Positions 37,540-49,969 of a stretch of DNA of 64,000 bases are shown here, in pieces; within the stretch, counting starts at the first letter, position 1, and every line of letters begins with the position of its first letter. The stretch covers positions 2,240,501 to 2,304,500 of the forward strand of contig OU015568.1 in assembly GCA_907165135.1 (NCBI GenBank), written 5' to 3'. Source of the DNA: Oikopleura dioica (lineage: Eukaryota; Chordata; Appendicularia; Copelata; Oikopleuridae). The position numbers were made by a program, and so were the translations under genes. The notes under the pieces are model-generated. The model worked only from the letters and a program-made list of their open reading frames with translations. It was not told where the DNA came from and ran no database searches.

Positions 37540-39171
37540 ATGGACGTTTTGGCCGAAACGCTGGGCGTTCCGGAATCGGGCTTGCGTCTCGTCGGGTCTG
37601 TCCTGGCGAGCTATCCGCTTGCTCTCGCCCATCGCTGGTGCTTCTGGGGAAGTTCTCCGACAACTCAGAACATTTTCTTCGCTTCAACTGGCATGGGCTT
37701 GACTTACTGGTGCTACGGAAAGGATATCATCCATTCCTTCATTTGTACCCTTACTCAGTGGGCTTTTCTGAAGGTAAAATTCAACGCAACGATCCCTTAT
37801 TTGACCTTCAATCAATCTAGTTTCTCGGCGATAGCAAGCATTGCCTCCCACTGAGTTTCGCTTTCCAATTTGGCTACCTCCTCTTGGGTTACTCCGCCAC
37901 AGAATCTGAAGATTATGACATTTGCTGGACCATGACCGGCTGCATCATGTGTTTGCGTCTGATCGGGCTGGCATACGATCGGTATGACGGAAACAAAACC
38001 GACGAGGAAATCCGGAAGGATCAGAAGGAACGAGCTCTCAAAGATTCTCCAAGTCTTTTGGAGGTTTTTGGGTTTTCGTACTCCTTCATGGGCTTGTCTG
38101 TTGGCCCTCAGTATCCGATGAGTCTGTATAGACAACTTATCGATGGAGAACTGACGGAAGAAAAGGGACAACGGCCAAAGTGCATTCAGAAAGCCATGGC
38201 GGTGGCGCTGACTGGGGTCGGTTTGATGGGACTCAATGAAGTTCTCAAGGTAGAAAAAAGATGTTAAAAATAAAGTTTTCATGCTGTTTAGATGTACTTT
38301 CCAATGTCTTACTTGGACTCACAAGCTTTTCTAACCGAATGGCCGTATTGGAAGAAAATGGGGTATATCTCTCTCGCTGGAATGGCCCACATGCACAAGG
38401 TATTAACCAAGGAAATTTCAGTAAAACACAGATTTTAGTATATATCAATTTGGACCTTGGGCAATGGTGGTTTAATCCTGACTGGAATGGGCTATTCCAA
38501 GAAAGAAGATGGCCGAACAAACTGGAACTCGCTTGCAAACATCAAACTCGGCCAGTACATCAAGGCGATGTCATATACTGACATGGTCAAGGCTTTCAAC
38601 GCGAATACCAACGACGTAAGTCTTCCTTGTCTTCAATTTCGAAAAGTTTCGTCCCTTATTTTAGTGGGTTGCCCGTTATATTTACAAACGATGCATCTGG
38701 ATAGGCAACAAAAACATCTCCCAAGCAGCTGTTCTTGGCTTTTTGGCCATTTGGCACGGCTACCATCTTTGCTATTTCATAATGTTTGCTCTAGAATTCT
38801 TCGTAAGTTATTGTCCCTGAGTTGAAATGCTTATCTCATTTGTATTCAGGTCGTCAACGGCGAAAGAGAGATCTTCAAGTTCACAGGCAACTCCAAAGCA
38901 ATTCAATCTTTACCTCAATCAATCCGCAACGCTTTCAGCTATCTTTACTTATCTGCCACTTGGGGCTTCTGTATCATTGAATTCAGGTACCTTCCGATCT
39001 CTCACCGTACCCTCTAACAATACTGTTTCTAGCTTACTTGTGAAACATAAGTACATGCCAGTCTGGAGCTCAATCTACTACAGTCACTTTATCTTCTGGC
39101 TGGTGACATACTTCGGCCTTGGAACTTACAATAGACTTTCTGCGCCACGAAGGCGGCCTAAAACCGAATAA
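37540..39171 (+). CDS. LPCAT3: Lysophospholipid acyltransferase 5 / LPCAT3 (MBOAT family)
   Basis: Seven exons, 37540-37773, 37821-38249, 38292-38399, 38439-38615, 38665-38802, 38850-38986 and 39033-39171, give 453 aa (the family is about 480). It is a multi-pass ER membrane enzyme that re-acylates lysophospholipids, preferring polyunsaturated acyl-CoA in vertebrate LPCAT3. The MBOAT catalytic residues are present: the Asn in FNANTNDWVARYIYKR and the His in LAIWHGYHLCY. Other family stretches are PSLLEVFGFSYSFMGLSVGPQ and ILTGMGYSKKEDGR. The N-terminus (LAETLGVPESGLRLVGSVLASYP) aligns with LPCAT3 rather than MBOAT1/2. All introns are short GT-AG. The C-terminus ends in basic residues rather than a clear KKxx signal. 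Confidence 0.92.
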
Positions 39172-39481
39172 TTCTGATATTTCTTCCAGTAGACGTTTTA
39201 AAAAAGTGGCATGTTTCGAATCTGAAATCAAGCCTTGTTAATTGTTCCCATCCACGGCAAAATTGCAACGAAAAAATGTTCATGACCATTTTTTGAGAAG
39301 CTGAAGTTGCATCAAAAATCACATCTTCACAATCTGTTTTTCCTATACATACAACTTTCTATTTATTTATTACATATGATTCTTATGGCTGCTCTTTCTA
39401 TGAGTAAGGCATGATTCTGTCGCTGTAGAATAAAACAAACAGCTGTTCTATTCGTTGTTGTTTCGTATTTTTGCTAAAAGA
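39172..39481. other. Intergenic; no feature seen
   Basis: A 310-bp AT-rich gap between two plus-strand genes, with AATAAAAC near 39429 as a possible polyadenylation signal for LPCAT3. Confidence 0.35.
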
Positions 39482-41698
39482 ATGAATCGGAGCCAGCTGA
39501 GGGATGCATTAGCGATAAATGATCTAAAAAGAAATATCTTCGATGTTGAAGGTAATTATCTTCATCCTTCATTCAAGCTAAAAAACGCTAAATCTAGGTG
39601 TTATTCAAAAGCTTCCGAATTCATATCCAGGACCAAGCTGGAAGTTTCCGCAGCGTCAGGCGAAAGATATCGATGTCGAGGAGCAATCAGCTCGTTTCTC
39701 GGCAGGTGAAGATGTCATGAACAATTTTCATGCGCAGTTGAGTTTGTTGGAGTTGCTCGTCGATAGGATTCATTTTTTGATCCTCTCTTGCGCGGATGTT
39801 CAGGTTTGTTTCGATGAGCAAAAACTGCTCACTCATGCGTTTTTCAGTCTGTTTCTTTCACCTCCATTGGTGGCGCGGGAGAATCCCTCCTAAACTCCAT
39901 TGTCAAGCTCCGTCAAGGTGACCTTTCCGGCTTCACTGGAGGGCATACCCCCTGTGGAAGCTCAAAGGTCTACTCGCCAAACTACGAAGAAGATGTTCGC
40001 CGAGAAATGTTTCCCTTGATTCAATCACTTGTCGTATCGGTCAACACTCTTTGCAACAACTACGTTTTGCCTTGCGAAAGTAACAAGATCTGGCAACGAG
40101 AAAACAGAAAATTGGACAAGTGTACTTTTGTCAGAGTAACGACAGCGCTAAGAAATGATATGGGAAAGGGTCAAAAATATGCCTTTTAGAATATAAAATC
40201 ATTATCTTTCCATTTAATTGACCCGGAAAAGAAAAGATTACAAAGCTCTTCAGCTCTTTTGACAAGAAGGTCGTTCGGTTGAAATCGCAAATCGACGAGA
40301 AACAAAACGAATCGAACAAGTTCAAATCACTCTGGGAGGCGTCTAAGGAGTCACTCAAGAAACAAAAGGACGCATCTGAAAATGAAATAAAATCGCTCCA
40401 GCGCGATATTCAACTGTTTCGCGAAGAAAAAGATGTCTTATCACGTGAGCATAGTCTTCATCTCTCGTCGGCGAATAAGAACTTGTCGAAGACGAAAGAA
40501 AAGCTTGAAAAGCTAGCACGAGAGAAGGAGGAGCTCTCCAGATCGAAGAGTCTCGAAGAAACGACGAGAAAGAACCTTGAAAAAGAGCATGAGACGCTCA
40601 AGCGAGCCAATTCAGATCTTGCTTCTCAAGTCAAACTCTTCAAAACCGAGAGCGTCAAAATGAAGAGAAAAATGGTCGAGCTTGTGGAAGCTGAACACAA
40701 GAGCCAGAAATCCGAAGCGGAAAACGATGAGCTTCGAAGAAATCTTGTCCAGAAAGATGATGCTATTTCGGTGCTTTCCAAAGAGGTTGAAAGGGCAAAA
40801 CAAGTGGAAAAGAAGCAGTTGTCGATGATTGAAATGTTCAAGGAGCAAGTTAAAAATGGTATTCTTGACGAGAACCTCATGATTTTTCATTTTCTCTAGC
40901 GACGAGCTGTGGAAGATGTTGCGAACACGAAGTTCAGTTAGAAAATCTTCAAACTAAGCTCGAAAACTTGACCGAAAAACTATCTCTTCGAGAAGAAAAA
41001 CTCGCGAATACAGAGCACGAATTACACAAAGTCAATCAAGAAAACAAGTCGTTTCAAGAAAAATGCAAGCTACTCGTTACATACCCCGATTTGGTCAAGG
41101 ACCAGATTCCTGTCCCCGACGAGGTAAATTCAGTAAAACAAAAAGTGGAACTTACTTTGTTTAGAATTTGAGCATCAACCAACAACTTTTATACCAAATC
41201 GAAGCCAATCAAATCCGCATGGAGCTGCTTGAAGAAGAAAACACAAAACTCCGGGCTGCTCTTGGCAAGCTCTCGCCCCAAGCCTCTCGTCCTTCTTCTG
41301 GAACATTATCTGCCTGGGGAGACGCTCCCATTCCTGTCCCTAGCCATGGCTGGAGTTGGAGAGATCAATTCCAAGACCTCGAAAACAACGATGACAATGA
41401 CGATGACTTACTGGACTCCCCTCTTCCAAGCGATCTGAGAAGCATGTCACAAATGAGCCTCGCTTCCCGCCAAAATTGGCTTCCAAATCGTCCTAATTCT
41501 GTGCGCTCAAATGTGTCCTCAGGACAGTTGGATAATCCTTCATGTTTTATGAGTTCCTGTAGGTGTGGAATTAGAACTAGACTTTTTTAAGCCTTCTTTA
41601 TTTCTTTCATTTTGTAAGTTTATCCGGGTGATAGTCAGAAAACCGCTCAACAAGCGGGTCGCCTCGCCAATGTATCATTCGACATCTCATGCGCCTAA
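39482..41698 (+). CDS. CCDC157: CCDC157-like coiled-coil protein
   Basis: The N-terminal exons (39482-39551, 39598 onward) encode a globular part with YPGPSWKFPQRQAKDIDVEE and LLELLVDRIHFLILSC, which match the conserved head of CCDC157. A coiled coil of about 250 residues follows (from about 40250, KSQIDEKQNESNKFKSLWE onward). It leads to the family's second landmark: CKLLVTYPDLVKDQ and, one exon later, YQIEANQIRMELLEEENTKL. The C-terminal Ser/Pro-rich tail (SAWGDAPIPVPSHGWSWRD) ends at about 41698 in the model with acceptor 41613; another splice would end at 41762. In vertebrates CCDC157 is linked to spermatogenesis and Golgi function; the role here is not shown. Joins near 40090-40240 and 40855-40915 are approximate. 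Confidence 0.75.
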
Positions 41699-41915
41699 CA
41701 ACTCGGTGCAATGCGTCCAGTGGAACGCAGGGAGAAGAAAAAACTATGGCCATCCTTCCTAAAAAGTTTCTTTTTTTTAAATTTTCAGTTCACCTTTTAT
41801 GCACCTCTTGACAGATATTTTTGAACACTATTTTTATACAAATAAAGTATTTCTTTTCTACAATCTCTTCCTTACTATTTCCTTGAAGAATTCTTCTTTA
41901 GAAATTGTATTTGGG

Positions 41916-44900
41916 ATGAGCTCTCATTCCTCTCTAGAAATTTCAATCTGGGAGGAGCGTTGGAACTCCGATGTTCGCGCTGCCCGGGCTCTTGCGGCCC
42001 TAAAATTAAAAGATAGCGAGATCAAACGGTTGCGCGAAGAGAATGACTCGCTCCGCGAACGAATCTTCGATACCTCAGCAAGTCGAGATAATCGCTTGGA
42101 ACGACGGTTGTCAGATGCTCGTGAGCAAATTGCTCAGCTCCAGAGCCAGCTTGACGCGTCGAGAAGAGCGAAAGAAAACGCTGTTGATGAGAAAAATGAT
42201 GCGATAACAACGACCAGAGCTGTAAAAGAGCAGCTTTCGTACGCGGAAGGGCGCATCTCCGATTTAATTTGCCAAAACACCGAGTTAGAGCAAAGTCTGA
42301 AGGACCAGAAGTACAAGCCTCGTGTGAAACCATCGACGACAGACATCACCATCAAGGGATTAAAAGACGATCTGGTCGATGCGCAACAACGAGCAGAAGA
42401 AGCGATCAACAAACTCGCGGGAGTGAAGACTCAACGAGAGAATCTCGCGCGACAGCTTCACGAAGCAAGGGAAGAACTGCGAAAAGAAAAGGCGCAATCA
42501 ACGATGGCTTCGGAAACGCTTCGTCGACGACAAGAAGATCTTCTCACAGAACAGGACAGCGTAGAAGACCTTCGTCTCCAAATCGCGGAGCAAAAAGCCC
42601 TCATCACTCAGCTTCAAACGCTCCACGCCGACGCGCAGCTTTTATTGAAAAATCAACAAGTTCAGCACCGACAACAAGTTGTTCATTTCAAAGCGTCGCA
42701 AAAGAAACTACTTTTGTTCTGTAAAAAGCTGGAACAGAAGCACAAGAATTCGCAAGGAAAGGATCAGGCGTTGAAAGAGAAGATCAAAAAGCTGAATTCG
42801 ACACTGAATGAAAAGACAAGCTTGTTACTCGAAATTGAGGAAGCAAGGAAGCGGCAAGATGAAGAAGTTATTTCGCTTAGGTACAGACACTTAAATAAAG
42901 TTTTTATAAATCATATTTTTGGGGCTTGACTGTAATTTAAACGCAGATTGTCTAGCCCAGTTCCGCCAAATATAGTCATAAATGATCATTGACCTTAACA
43001 AGTTACCAAATAAGGAAAAACACGCTGATAGAGCATTGTTGTCATTTGAATTAGAGCATGACTCAAAGATGTTTAATGTATCGATGAATAAGCCTTTTCT
43101 GAACTCTTCCTTTTCAGATTTCAAATACAAGCTCTTCTCGATGAAGCGCAATTAGCTGTCTCAAAGGACGATGTTCTGCAGACAAAGAGACAAGCAAGCA
43201 AAGAACTCAGAGACAAGCAGCTTCAGGAGATCATGGCTGCACATCACAAACAATTAACAGCTGCTACGGAGAGGAGAGGAGCGATGGAAGCGGAGTTGAA
43301 GAATATTATTGAGCAGAATGGAGACTTGGTGGAAAATCTTGACCAGTTGAGGGCGAGGGAACAAGAGCTCAAAGCAAAAGGTACGATTTTGCCCTTTTTT
43401 TTCTAATATCAAACGAGTTTTAGTGAATTCAAAGATTGTTCAATCAAGGGACGCAGAGATAAAGCTCACGAACTTGGAAATAAAAGCTGCTCACTTCGAA
43501 AATCAGTGGATCATCGCAAAAGACAAGCTTGATTTGATGGAAGCCGAGCTCCAGCGATCAGAAAAGAACTCTGATAGACTCAAGCAGAACCTGAAAGATG
43601 TGAGGGTGAAGTTGGAGGGTAAAGATCTGACGATTGAGGAGCTCAATGGAAAGATCGAAGGCTTGAAGGTAAATTTATGATTTCGGTGATTGTTCTTGAC
43701 GTTTATTTTAGCTCAATATGGTCCGAATGCGATATCGGAAAAGGGTTGATGACGATGTCAGCGACGTTGACTCAATCGACGAACCGATGGGTCAAAAAAC
43801 ATCGAGATCGGCAGCGCTGGAAATGAAGATGCTCAAGAACTCGCAGTCTAAGATGGCGAGACAAATCACAGAACTCAAGATGAAAAAAGCTGACGTGGAG
43901 GCAGAGCTCCGAGATCAACGAAAATCACACTTGGTCGTTATCGGCGAAAGGAATGATTTTAAGAAATCGAGAGATCAGCTGAGTGATGAGTGTAGGAAGC
44001 TGAAGAAGGCAAGTTCTATTCAAACACAGAGAATTGAAGCGATGTCAGTCAGGAAAGGTTCTTTATTTCCAGGTTTCTATTGATTTTTGATGAATTTAAA
44101 CAAGAATGATTCTCATTAATTGGTCTGCATTTGCTTTCTTGTTGCAAACATGACATCGAGAAGTTTGTCTTTATTTGATCTCATCTTTTCGCCAAAATAA
44201 ATATATTATAAATAGCATAGCTGTTAATCAGCTGAGACTATCCTTATTGTCTCTCTTATGCATTTTTCCCCAAAAACATGACCACACCGTTCCAACGTAA
44301 ATGAGAAATGATCACCCGTGTTGAAATTGCTTAAAATAGATTCATTTTTTCAAAATAAAAATAAATATCTTTAGTTGACGAGAGTTCAATTACATGTCAT
44401 TTATTTAGCATAAGCTTTTCGCCAATTACGGCTTCTTCAGTGCTTTTGAGATGCAAAGACAGAACTCAAAAGCACTGAAGAAGCCGTAATTGGCGAAAAG
44501 CTTATGCTAAATAAATGACATGTAAAAATAAATAGATGAAAAGTAAAAACTAACTCGTAGCATATCGGACAAGCAAAATTTTCAAGCTTTTCGCGAAGCT
44601 GGTCAATCTCTTCATTTTGAGTTCTTCTATTTTTATATTCCTCCTCCAGTGTTTTCTGAAGTCTTCGTGCTTTATTTTCAAGCTCTTGATTTTTTCTTTG
44701 AAGGGCACCGTTTTTAGCTTCAGATAATTTTCGAAGACTGCTTTCTTCTTTCAGTTTTTCGCTTGATTTCTTCAACTCATCTTCATTTTTCATCATCATT
44801 GATTTGATAAGATCCTTCCATTGATCAGTTTTGTCATTCTTCTCTTTCTCGTGGGCATTTTGAATCTTCAGAATTTGCTTCTCCAATCCACAGATCATAT

Positions 44901-46854
44901 ACTTGTCTTTCTGATGGGCCTCTTGAACATGTTTTAATTCTTGACTTCGTTCAGATAAAGCCGTCTGCAGCTGATGATTTTCGCGAGTCAAGTTTTTAGC
45001 TGCTTCTTTATTCTTCTCGTTCAATTTCTTCAGCTCCTTTTAATCAGTGTGAAGTTTTTATAAGTTTGTATACTTACAATTTGCTTTTCATGAAGGCTGT
45101 TGTTCTTTTCTTCTTGGTCTACTAATTTGTCATGAACCTCTTTAAATTTTTTTTCGCATTCAGTTTTTTCATTTTGTAGTTTTGTCAGTTGATTTTCCTT
45201 CTCCTCCCTCTCTTTCTTCAGCTTCTGAAGCTTAGCCTTTAGCTCTCTTTTTACTTGAATACATTCAAGATGCTCTTGCTGAAGGCTATCGTATTTTTCT
45301 ATGATGAATAGATTTTGCTTTTCAAGCTCGTCGATTTTCATTCCCTTCTCAACTATTTCTTGTTGTAATTTCTTTAGTTTTTGCTTGTCCTTGTCGGTAA
45401 GATTTTTTGACTTGAGTTTACCCAAATAAACCACATTATTTTGCGAACCGTACTTGATTTCGTAGCTTATTTCATACGGGTGTCTGAATCTGCTTTCACG
45501 ATTGACCATCTCGAATTTTTGCTCTTTAAAATTCTTGACAGTCTGAACTCTCTTATATCGCATATCATGATAGCAACACAAAGTATATTTTCATTGTATA
45601 CTCCTGATTTATACTTTTCACATAGAAACCAAGTCCCAAAAAGTCGCAAGTGCTTCTCTTTATGATCGCACTTAATTTTTTAAAGTAAAATAGTCGAATT
45701 TATAACATCTCCATGGAAATATCGAACCGAAAATAAGGATCGAAAAGCTTTCATCGGAAAACCTTAATCTTCGAAACCTTGAGGATCTTCCTGACAAACT
45801 ACGAACAGCTCAAGCACGTGTCAGGAACACCACAGCTGAAAACTCTCATCTTCGAAACAAACTTGAACAAATCGAGAACACCGTCGATTCCGATCAAAGA
45901 AAAACCAGAGGAAGCAAAGAAAAGATCGACAGGCTTCAAAAAGATCTTGAGCAGAAAAAGCTTTTGATTGAGGAGCAAAGATCGAGGATCAAGAATCTTG
46001 AAAAAGAAAGACAAGGTATGCGATCTTTTCAAGTTTTTTATTGACGGTTTCAAGATCATCGAAAAAAAATTGAGTCGCTGGAAGAAAAACTCGACGATCA
46101 GACCTCTTCTTTATGTCAAAATAAAAGAACAAGTCAAAATCTACGTCGGCATGCCCAAGATATCAAAATGGAAAAAGAAGCTGTTTCACGTTAGTCTTCC
46201 TTGATTTTAGTTTTTCTTTATTGATTCAGTTGAGCTTCATAACCTGAGAAAGAAGGTAGAGGAACTGGAGGTCCAGGAAGCAAAAATGAAGATTGATATG
46301 AACAGAAAAGAACGAGAGTTCCAAGCGAAAAAGGAACAGCTTCAGGCGGCAAATGAAGATATGGCGGAATCAAATGATAAAGGTTCAAGATTTCCATTTT
46401 TGTTTCGCTAAAATTGATAAGCTCTTCAACTACTACGCGATCGACTGAATGAAATCAACGGAACCAAGTCGGAACTCGTCAACACCGTCAACCTCCTCGC
46501 CAAAGAGCTTTTCGCAAGAGTCGGCCGACAAAAAGCTTCAAGACAATCTTCTCATACTGGCGTCCAGTCTAAAGTCTGCGAGATTCTGGACATTTCAGCA
46601 TCAGAATTTGGAAACTTAATGACGGACAAGGGTGATCAATCGTGGCTCCAGAGCATACGAGATGTTCTTGATGCAGGAGCAGTTCCTAAACTTTCATAAT
46701 CAAAAGATATTTTGAATCAGATTTCCGATTAATTAATAACTGAATTTGTGTGAACCGCAGAACAGGTGCTCCGTTCGCCGACACTATCGCAAATTCCTTC
46801 AAATACCAGTTAGATGAGCTCACCCGCGCTTCCGCCCCAGTTTCTGGCAGATAA
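41916..46854 (+). CDS. CNTLN: Centlein-like centrosomal coiled-coil protein
   Basis: Exons 41916-42880, 43118-43380, 43424-43669, 43712-44052, 45738-46015 and four more to 46854 give a protein of about 900 residues that is mostly coiled coil. The C-terminal globular end (SKVCEILDISASEFGNLM ... WLQSIRDVLDAGAPFADTI) resembles the conserved end of centlein, where a similar SEL...W...PFA pattern occurs; this rests on remembered family patterns, so the name is tentative. Two introns must be GA-AG to stay in frame: 44053-45737 (AMSV-R/IEKLSSE) and 46677-46765 (VLDAG/APFADT). Without the second, the frame ends at 46699 after AVPKLS. The first of these introns is 1.7 kb and contains a complete minus-strand gene. 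Centlein acts in centriole cohesion in vertebrates. Confidence 0.6.
44392..44523. repeat. Perfect 59-bp inverted repeat (hairpin) with 14-nt loop
   Basis: Left arm 44392-44450 and right arm 44465-44523 are exact reverse complements, with 44451-44464 as spacer. The right arm contains the splice acceptor and last exon of the minus-strand coiled-coil/RING gene, and the left arm repeats it backwards. No target duplication or terminal motif marks it as a transposon. Template switching during replication is a simple origin. Confidence 0.9.
44437..45563 (-). CDS. Nested coiled-coil protein with a truncated RING-like end
   Basis: This gene lies wholly inside a 1.7-kb intron of the centlein-like gene, on the opposite strand. 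Exon 1 (from ATG 45563; frame open further upstream) ends KNNSLHEKQI. Exon 2 (45037-44555) ends LENFACPICY. A 48-nt GT-AG intron (44554-44507) leads to a last exon of 70 nt (44506-44437). The product is about 330 residues of highly charged coiled coil followed by CPIC, the first Cys pair of a RING finger. The next residues (DISFSPITASSVLLS) have the spacing of a RING start but lack the Cys/His ligands that should follow. The last exon lies mostly inside the 59-bp perfect hairpin, so the RING appears cut off by that rearrangement. Family otherwise unrecognised. Confidence 0.6.
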
Positions 46855-47027
46855 ATGTTTAACACTCATCCACCACTGCGCACTACTTCTGAAACTCGAA
46901 AATTTCTCTTTATTTTTACACAATTCTTCTTTTACAATCTTTACATAATGATGCCTTTTTTATTTTTCAACAGTTCCTGATTTATTTTTTCTATTTTATT
47001 CGTTGCTAGAGACTTTTTATAGAGAAG

Positions 47028-49548
47028 ATGCCCTTTGAAAATATCCAAACAATCGCGCCTCTTCCACCAGTCGAGCGAGGTCGTTCCTTCATTCTCTCTG
47101 GCGATCCAAAGGGCAAGAACTTCGTCTACTGCGCTGGAAACTCAGTTGTTATCCGAGATATTGCAAATCCTTCAATTGCGGATATCTACACTGAGCATTC
47201 CGCAAAGACGACAGTGGCGAAATATGCGCCAAGCGGGTTTTATATCGCTTCTGCGGACAAATCTGGCAAAGTGCGAATTTGGGATACCGTCAATAAAGGT
47301 ACGAAAAACGGTAGAAATGAAGCAGGAGCATGATTTGTAGAGCATTTGTTGAAATATGAGTACCACCCCTTTGCCGGCGAAATTCGCGACCTTGCCTGGG
47401 ACGGTGAATCGAAACGAATCGTTGTTGGCGGGGATGGTAGACAGAACTACGCCGCTGCCTTTTTGTGGGACTCGGGATCAAAGTGTGGTGATTTTACTGG
47501 ACTTGGGAAGACTGTTACTTCTGTTGATCTCAAATCTGGTCGTCCTTTTCGTGCGATTTGCGGATCTGATGATTCCACCGCGGTTTTCTACAACGGAGTG
47601 CCTTACAAATTCAACAAATCACTCAAGGTTAGCTCCATTTCTTTCCTCTTTTAACTAACAGAATAGGATCATGATCGATTCGTCAACTGTGTCCGTTTCA
47701 ACCCCGCTGGATCGCTCTTTGCCACCGTTTCTTCAGACGGAAAGCTAATCTTTTACGATGGAAAAGAGGGCGAAAAGAAGTCACAGGTCGACAAAGCCCA
47801 TGGCGGTGGAATCTATGCTTGCTCTTGGAGCGCCGATGGAACGCAAATCGTCACTGCTAGTGGCGATAAAACCTGCAAGATCTGGGATGTGGAGACGAGC
47901 TCTGTTGTGAACGAGTTCGTCATGGGTAAAGATATCAAGGATCAGCAGTACGGTTGTCTCTGGCAGAATAATGATATTCTTTCGGTTTCGCTCTCTGGAA
48001 AGATCAATTATCTCGACAAAAACAGGTAGATGCTCGCGTTAGAGCGACCTAATCATACTTGTTAGTGGAAAAGTAGCGAGAGAAATCAATGGCCATCAGA
48101 AAAACATCAATTGTCTGACCTATCACAGTGGTTTGAAAGCTGCAATTACTGGTGATTATGACGGCAATGTCTGCTATTGGGATGCTCTTGGTGGCGAGGC
48201 AAAATGTTTCACTGGAAAGGTAGAAAATCCTTTAATATCAAATGCAAATTTTAAATCATTTCAAAATAGGTAGATAAAATCAAGTGGGTTATCAAATCTA
48301 CTAATCGGCCTAACAGACACTGCCTCTGAGGCAGGTGTTCTCAGCAGGAATCATTTTACACAAAAGTACGAGCGGTAGTTCTCTAGCACCATCAGTACAT
48401 CTGCTTTATGAATAAGCGCACGACAGAGCGTTGTAATTCATCTCACACGAATTTTACAAAATGACGCGAGTTTTGTTTCCCTTGTTGCAGCTTGATTGAT
48501 GGTGTATCATATATAATAAATATTTATTCAAATTCGAACTTAGAAATTTTCTTCATTAGATATTCATGCAACTGAAAATCCGCAAGCCTCAATGATTCTA
48601 TCACCGTTTTTTTAGGTTGGCCCATCATTTGACCTTTATAGGCTCTTAAACGGATCGAGATAGGGGGATACAATGTGTAGTGAACTTGTAGAGGAGGGTT
48701 TGGAGGTTGTGAGGAGGGGGTTTAGAAATTCAATCATGAATTATATTCAGGGACATGGCTCTTCTGTTAACGACCTTGCCACAGACAACCTTGACGGTCT
48801 CGTCTCTGTCGGCAACGATAACAAACTCCGCATTTCTTCAATTTCCGAGCAGACTATTTCCGATTCCGCGACCGACCTCGGCGAGCAGCCAAAGTCCATT
48901 TCCTTCGCCGGAAATAATCAACCAGTCGTTCTGACCACCGAAAAAGCTTTGGTCGTGAATGGAAACAAAGTTTCAGCGACGAAACTCGGCTTTGAACCAA
49001 GTTGCATTGCTTGCAAAGGAGACAAGGTGATCATTGGCGCGAAGGAAGTTGCTGGTGCTTTCCAGTATTCTCTAGCAGGCGGCGAACTGACGAACAAGAC
49101 TGATATTGCGATCAAAGATCCTGTTGTTGCTGTGAGATTCAGGTTGGACAGCCTGTTTTGCCGGGATAAACTTACTCAATTTCTTTAGCCCTGATGGTCA
49201 AAAACTCGCCGTCGCAGATAAGAGCAACTGTATCAGTATCGTCGATAGTAACGACCATCACATAATCGAAAAAGTCTACGGCCACCGCGCTAGAATCACT
49301 TCCCTAGCCTTCTCAGAAAACGGCTGGCTCGCATCAGGTACGAAATTCTCTTCCTTGAGTCCCAAATTAATTTTTATGAAGGAAACATTGACCAAAAAAT
49401 TATCGTCCACAATTTCGAAGAACGCAAAGTCGAAATTCCCTTGGCTCACCGAATGGCTGCCATTTCCGGCCTCGAGTGGACCAGTGAGACTCGATTGATG
49501 AGCTCTGCCCAAGATGGAACTCTCAAGACCTGGGAAATTTCCTTTTAA
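47028..49548 (+). CDS. WDR1: WDR1 / actin-interacting protein 1 (AIP1)
   Basis: A WD40 protein of about 600 residues that in animals works with cofilin to disassemble actin filaments. Exons run from 47028 ([19 protein letters not shown], the usual AIP1 N-terminus) to the stop at 49546, with introns near 47300, 47625, 48027, 48221-48750, 49143 and 49339. Recognisable blades include [74 protein letters not shown] and [12 protein letters not shown]. The YDGKEGEKK segment is typical of AIP1. It starts 173 bp after the preceding gene. The 530-bp intron at 48221 carries a short palindrome (CTGCCTCTGAGGCAG near 48322) but no gene. Confidence 0.93.
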
Positions 49549-49969
49549 AAATTATAGCTCTTCATTGAACAAGAACAAACTTCTTCTGTCCTATCTGCAA
49601 TTCCCGCCAGCCAGAAAATGATACTTTATCAATTGCAAAACACAATAAACAAAAAAATACAAAGTTCAACCGTTACTGAAAACTTCTTCTCAAATTAGTC
49701 TAGTACAAAATTTCATTCAATCACCAGCCTTGTCCTTTAATTTTCGTTCAAAAATTTTCAATTCTTGATTAGCATTTTTCTTGCATCTCATTCATTACTC
49801 AGATTATGACTCAATCTCTTTTGCCTACTCTTTTATGTTTTTATGTAGGTGTGCTTTCTGACCAATCAAAAATCTTCTCTTCTTCAAAATCTTCAAATTT
49901 AGTTTTAGAAAAAAGTTACTTCGCTTTCAACTTTCTTCGTAATTTTTGATTTCTGTATAGTCAGACTGT
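49549..49969. other. Intergenic; no feature seen
   Basis: AT-rich gap with AATAAAC near 49644 as a likely polyadenylation signal of WDR1, and the promoter of the UBE2Q gene. No exon or repeat is supported. Confidence 0.35.

Noticed and set aside
37385-37545. Operon structure with spliced-leader sites between same-strand genes
   Set aside because: Same-strand gaps here are 170-500 bp, longer than the tight spacing expected of larvacean operons, and acceptor-like sites alone do not prove trans-splicing.
42022-42724. Overlapping frames inside the first large exon of the centlein-like gene
   Set aside because: The coiled-coil frame is continuous and splices in phase; the others have coding-unlike composition.
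48322-48345. Palindrome CTGCCTCTGAGGCAG in a WDR1 intron as a transposon end
   Set aside because: Only one short copy, with no matching terminus or target duplication found nearby.
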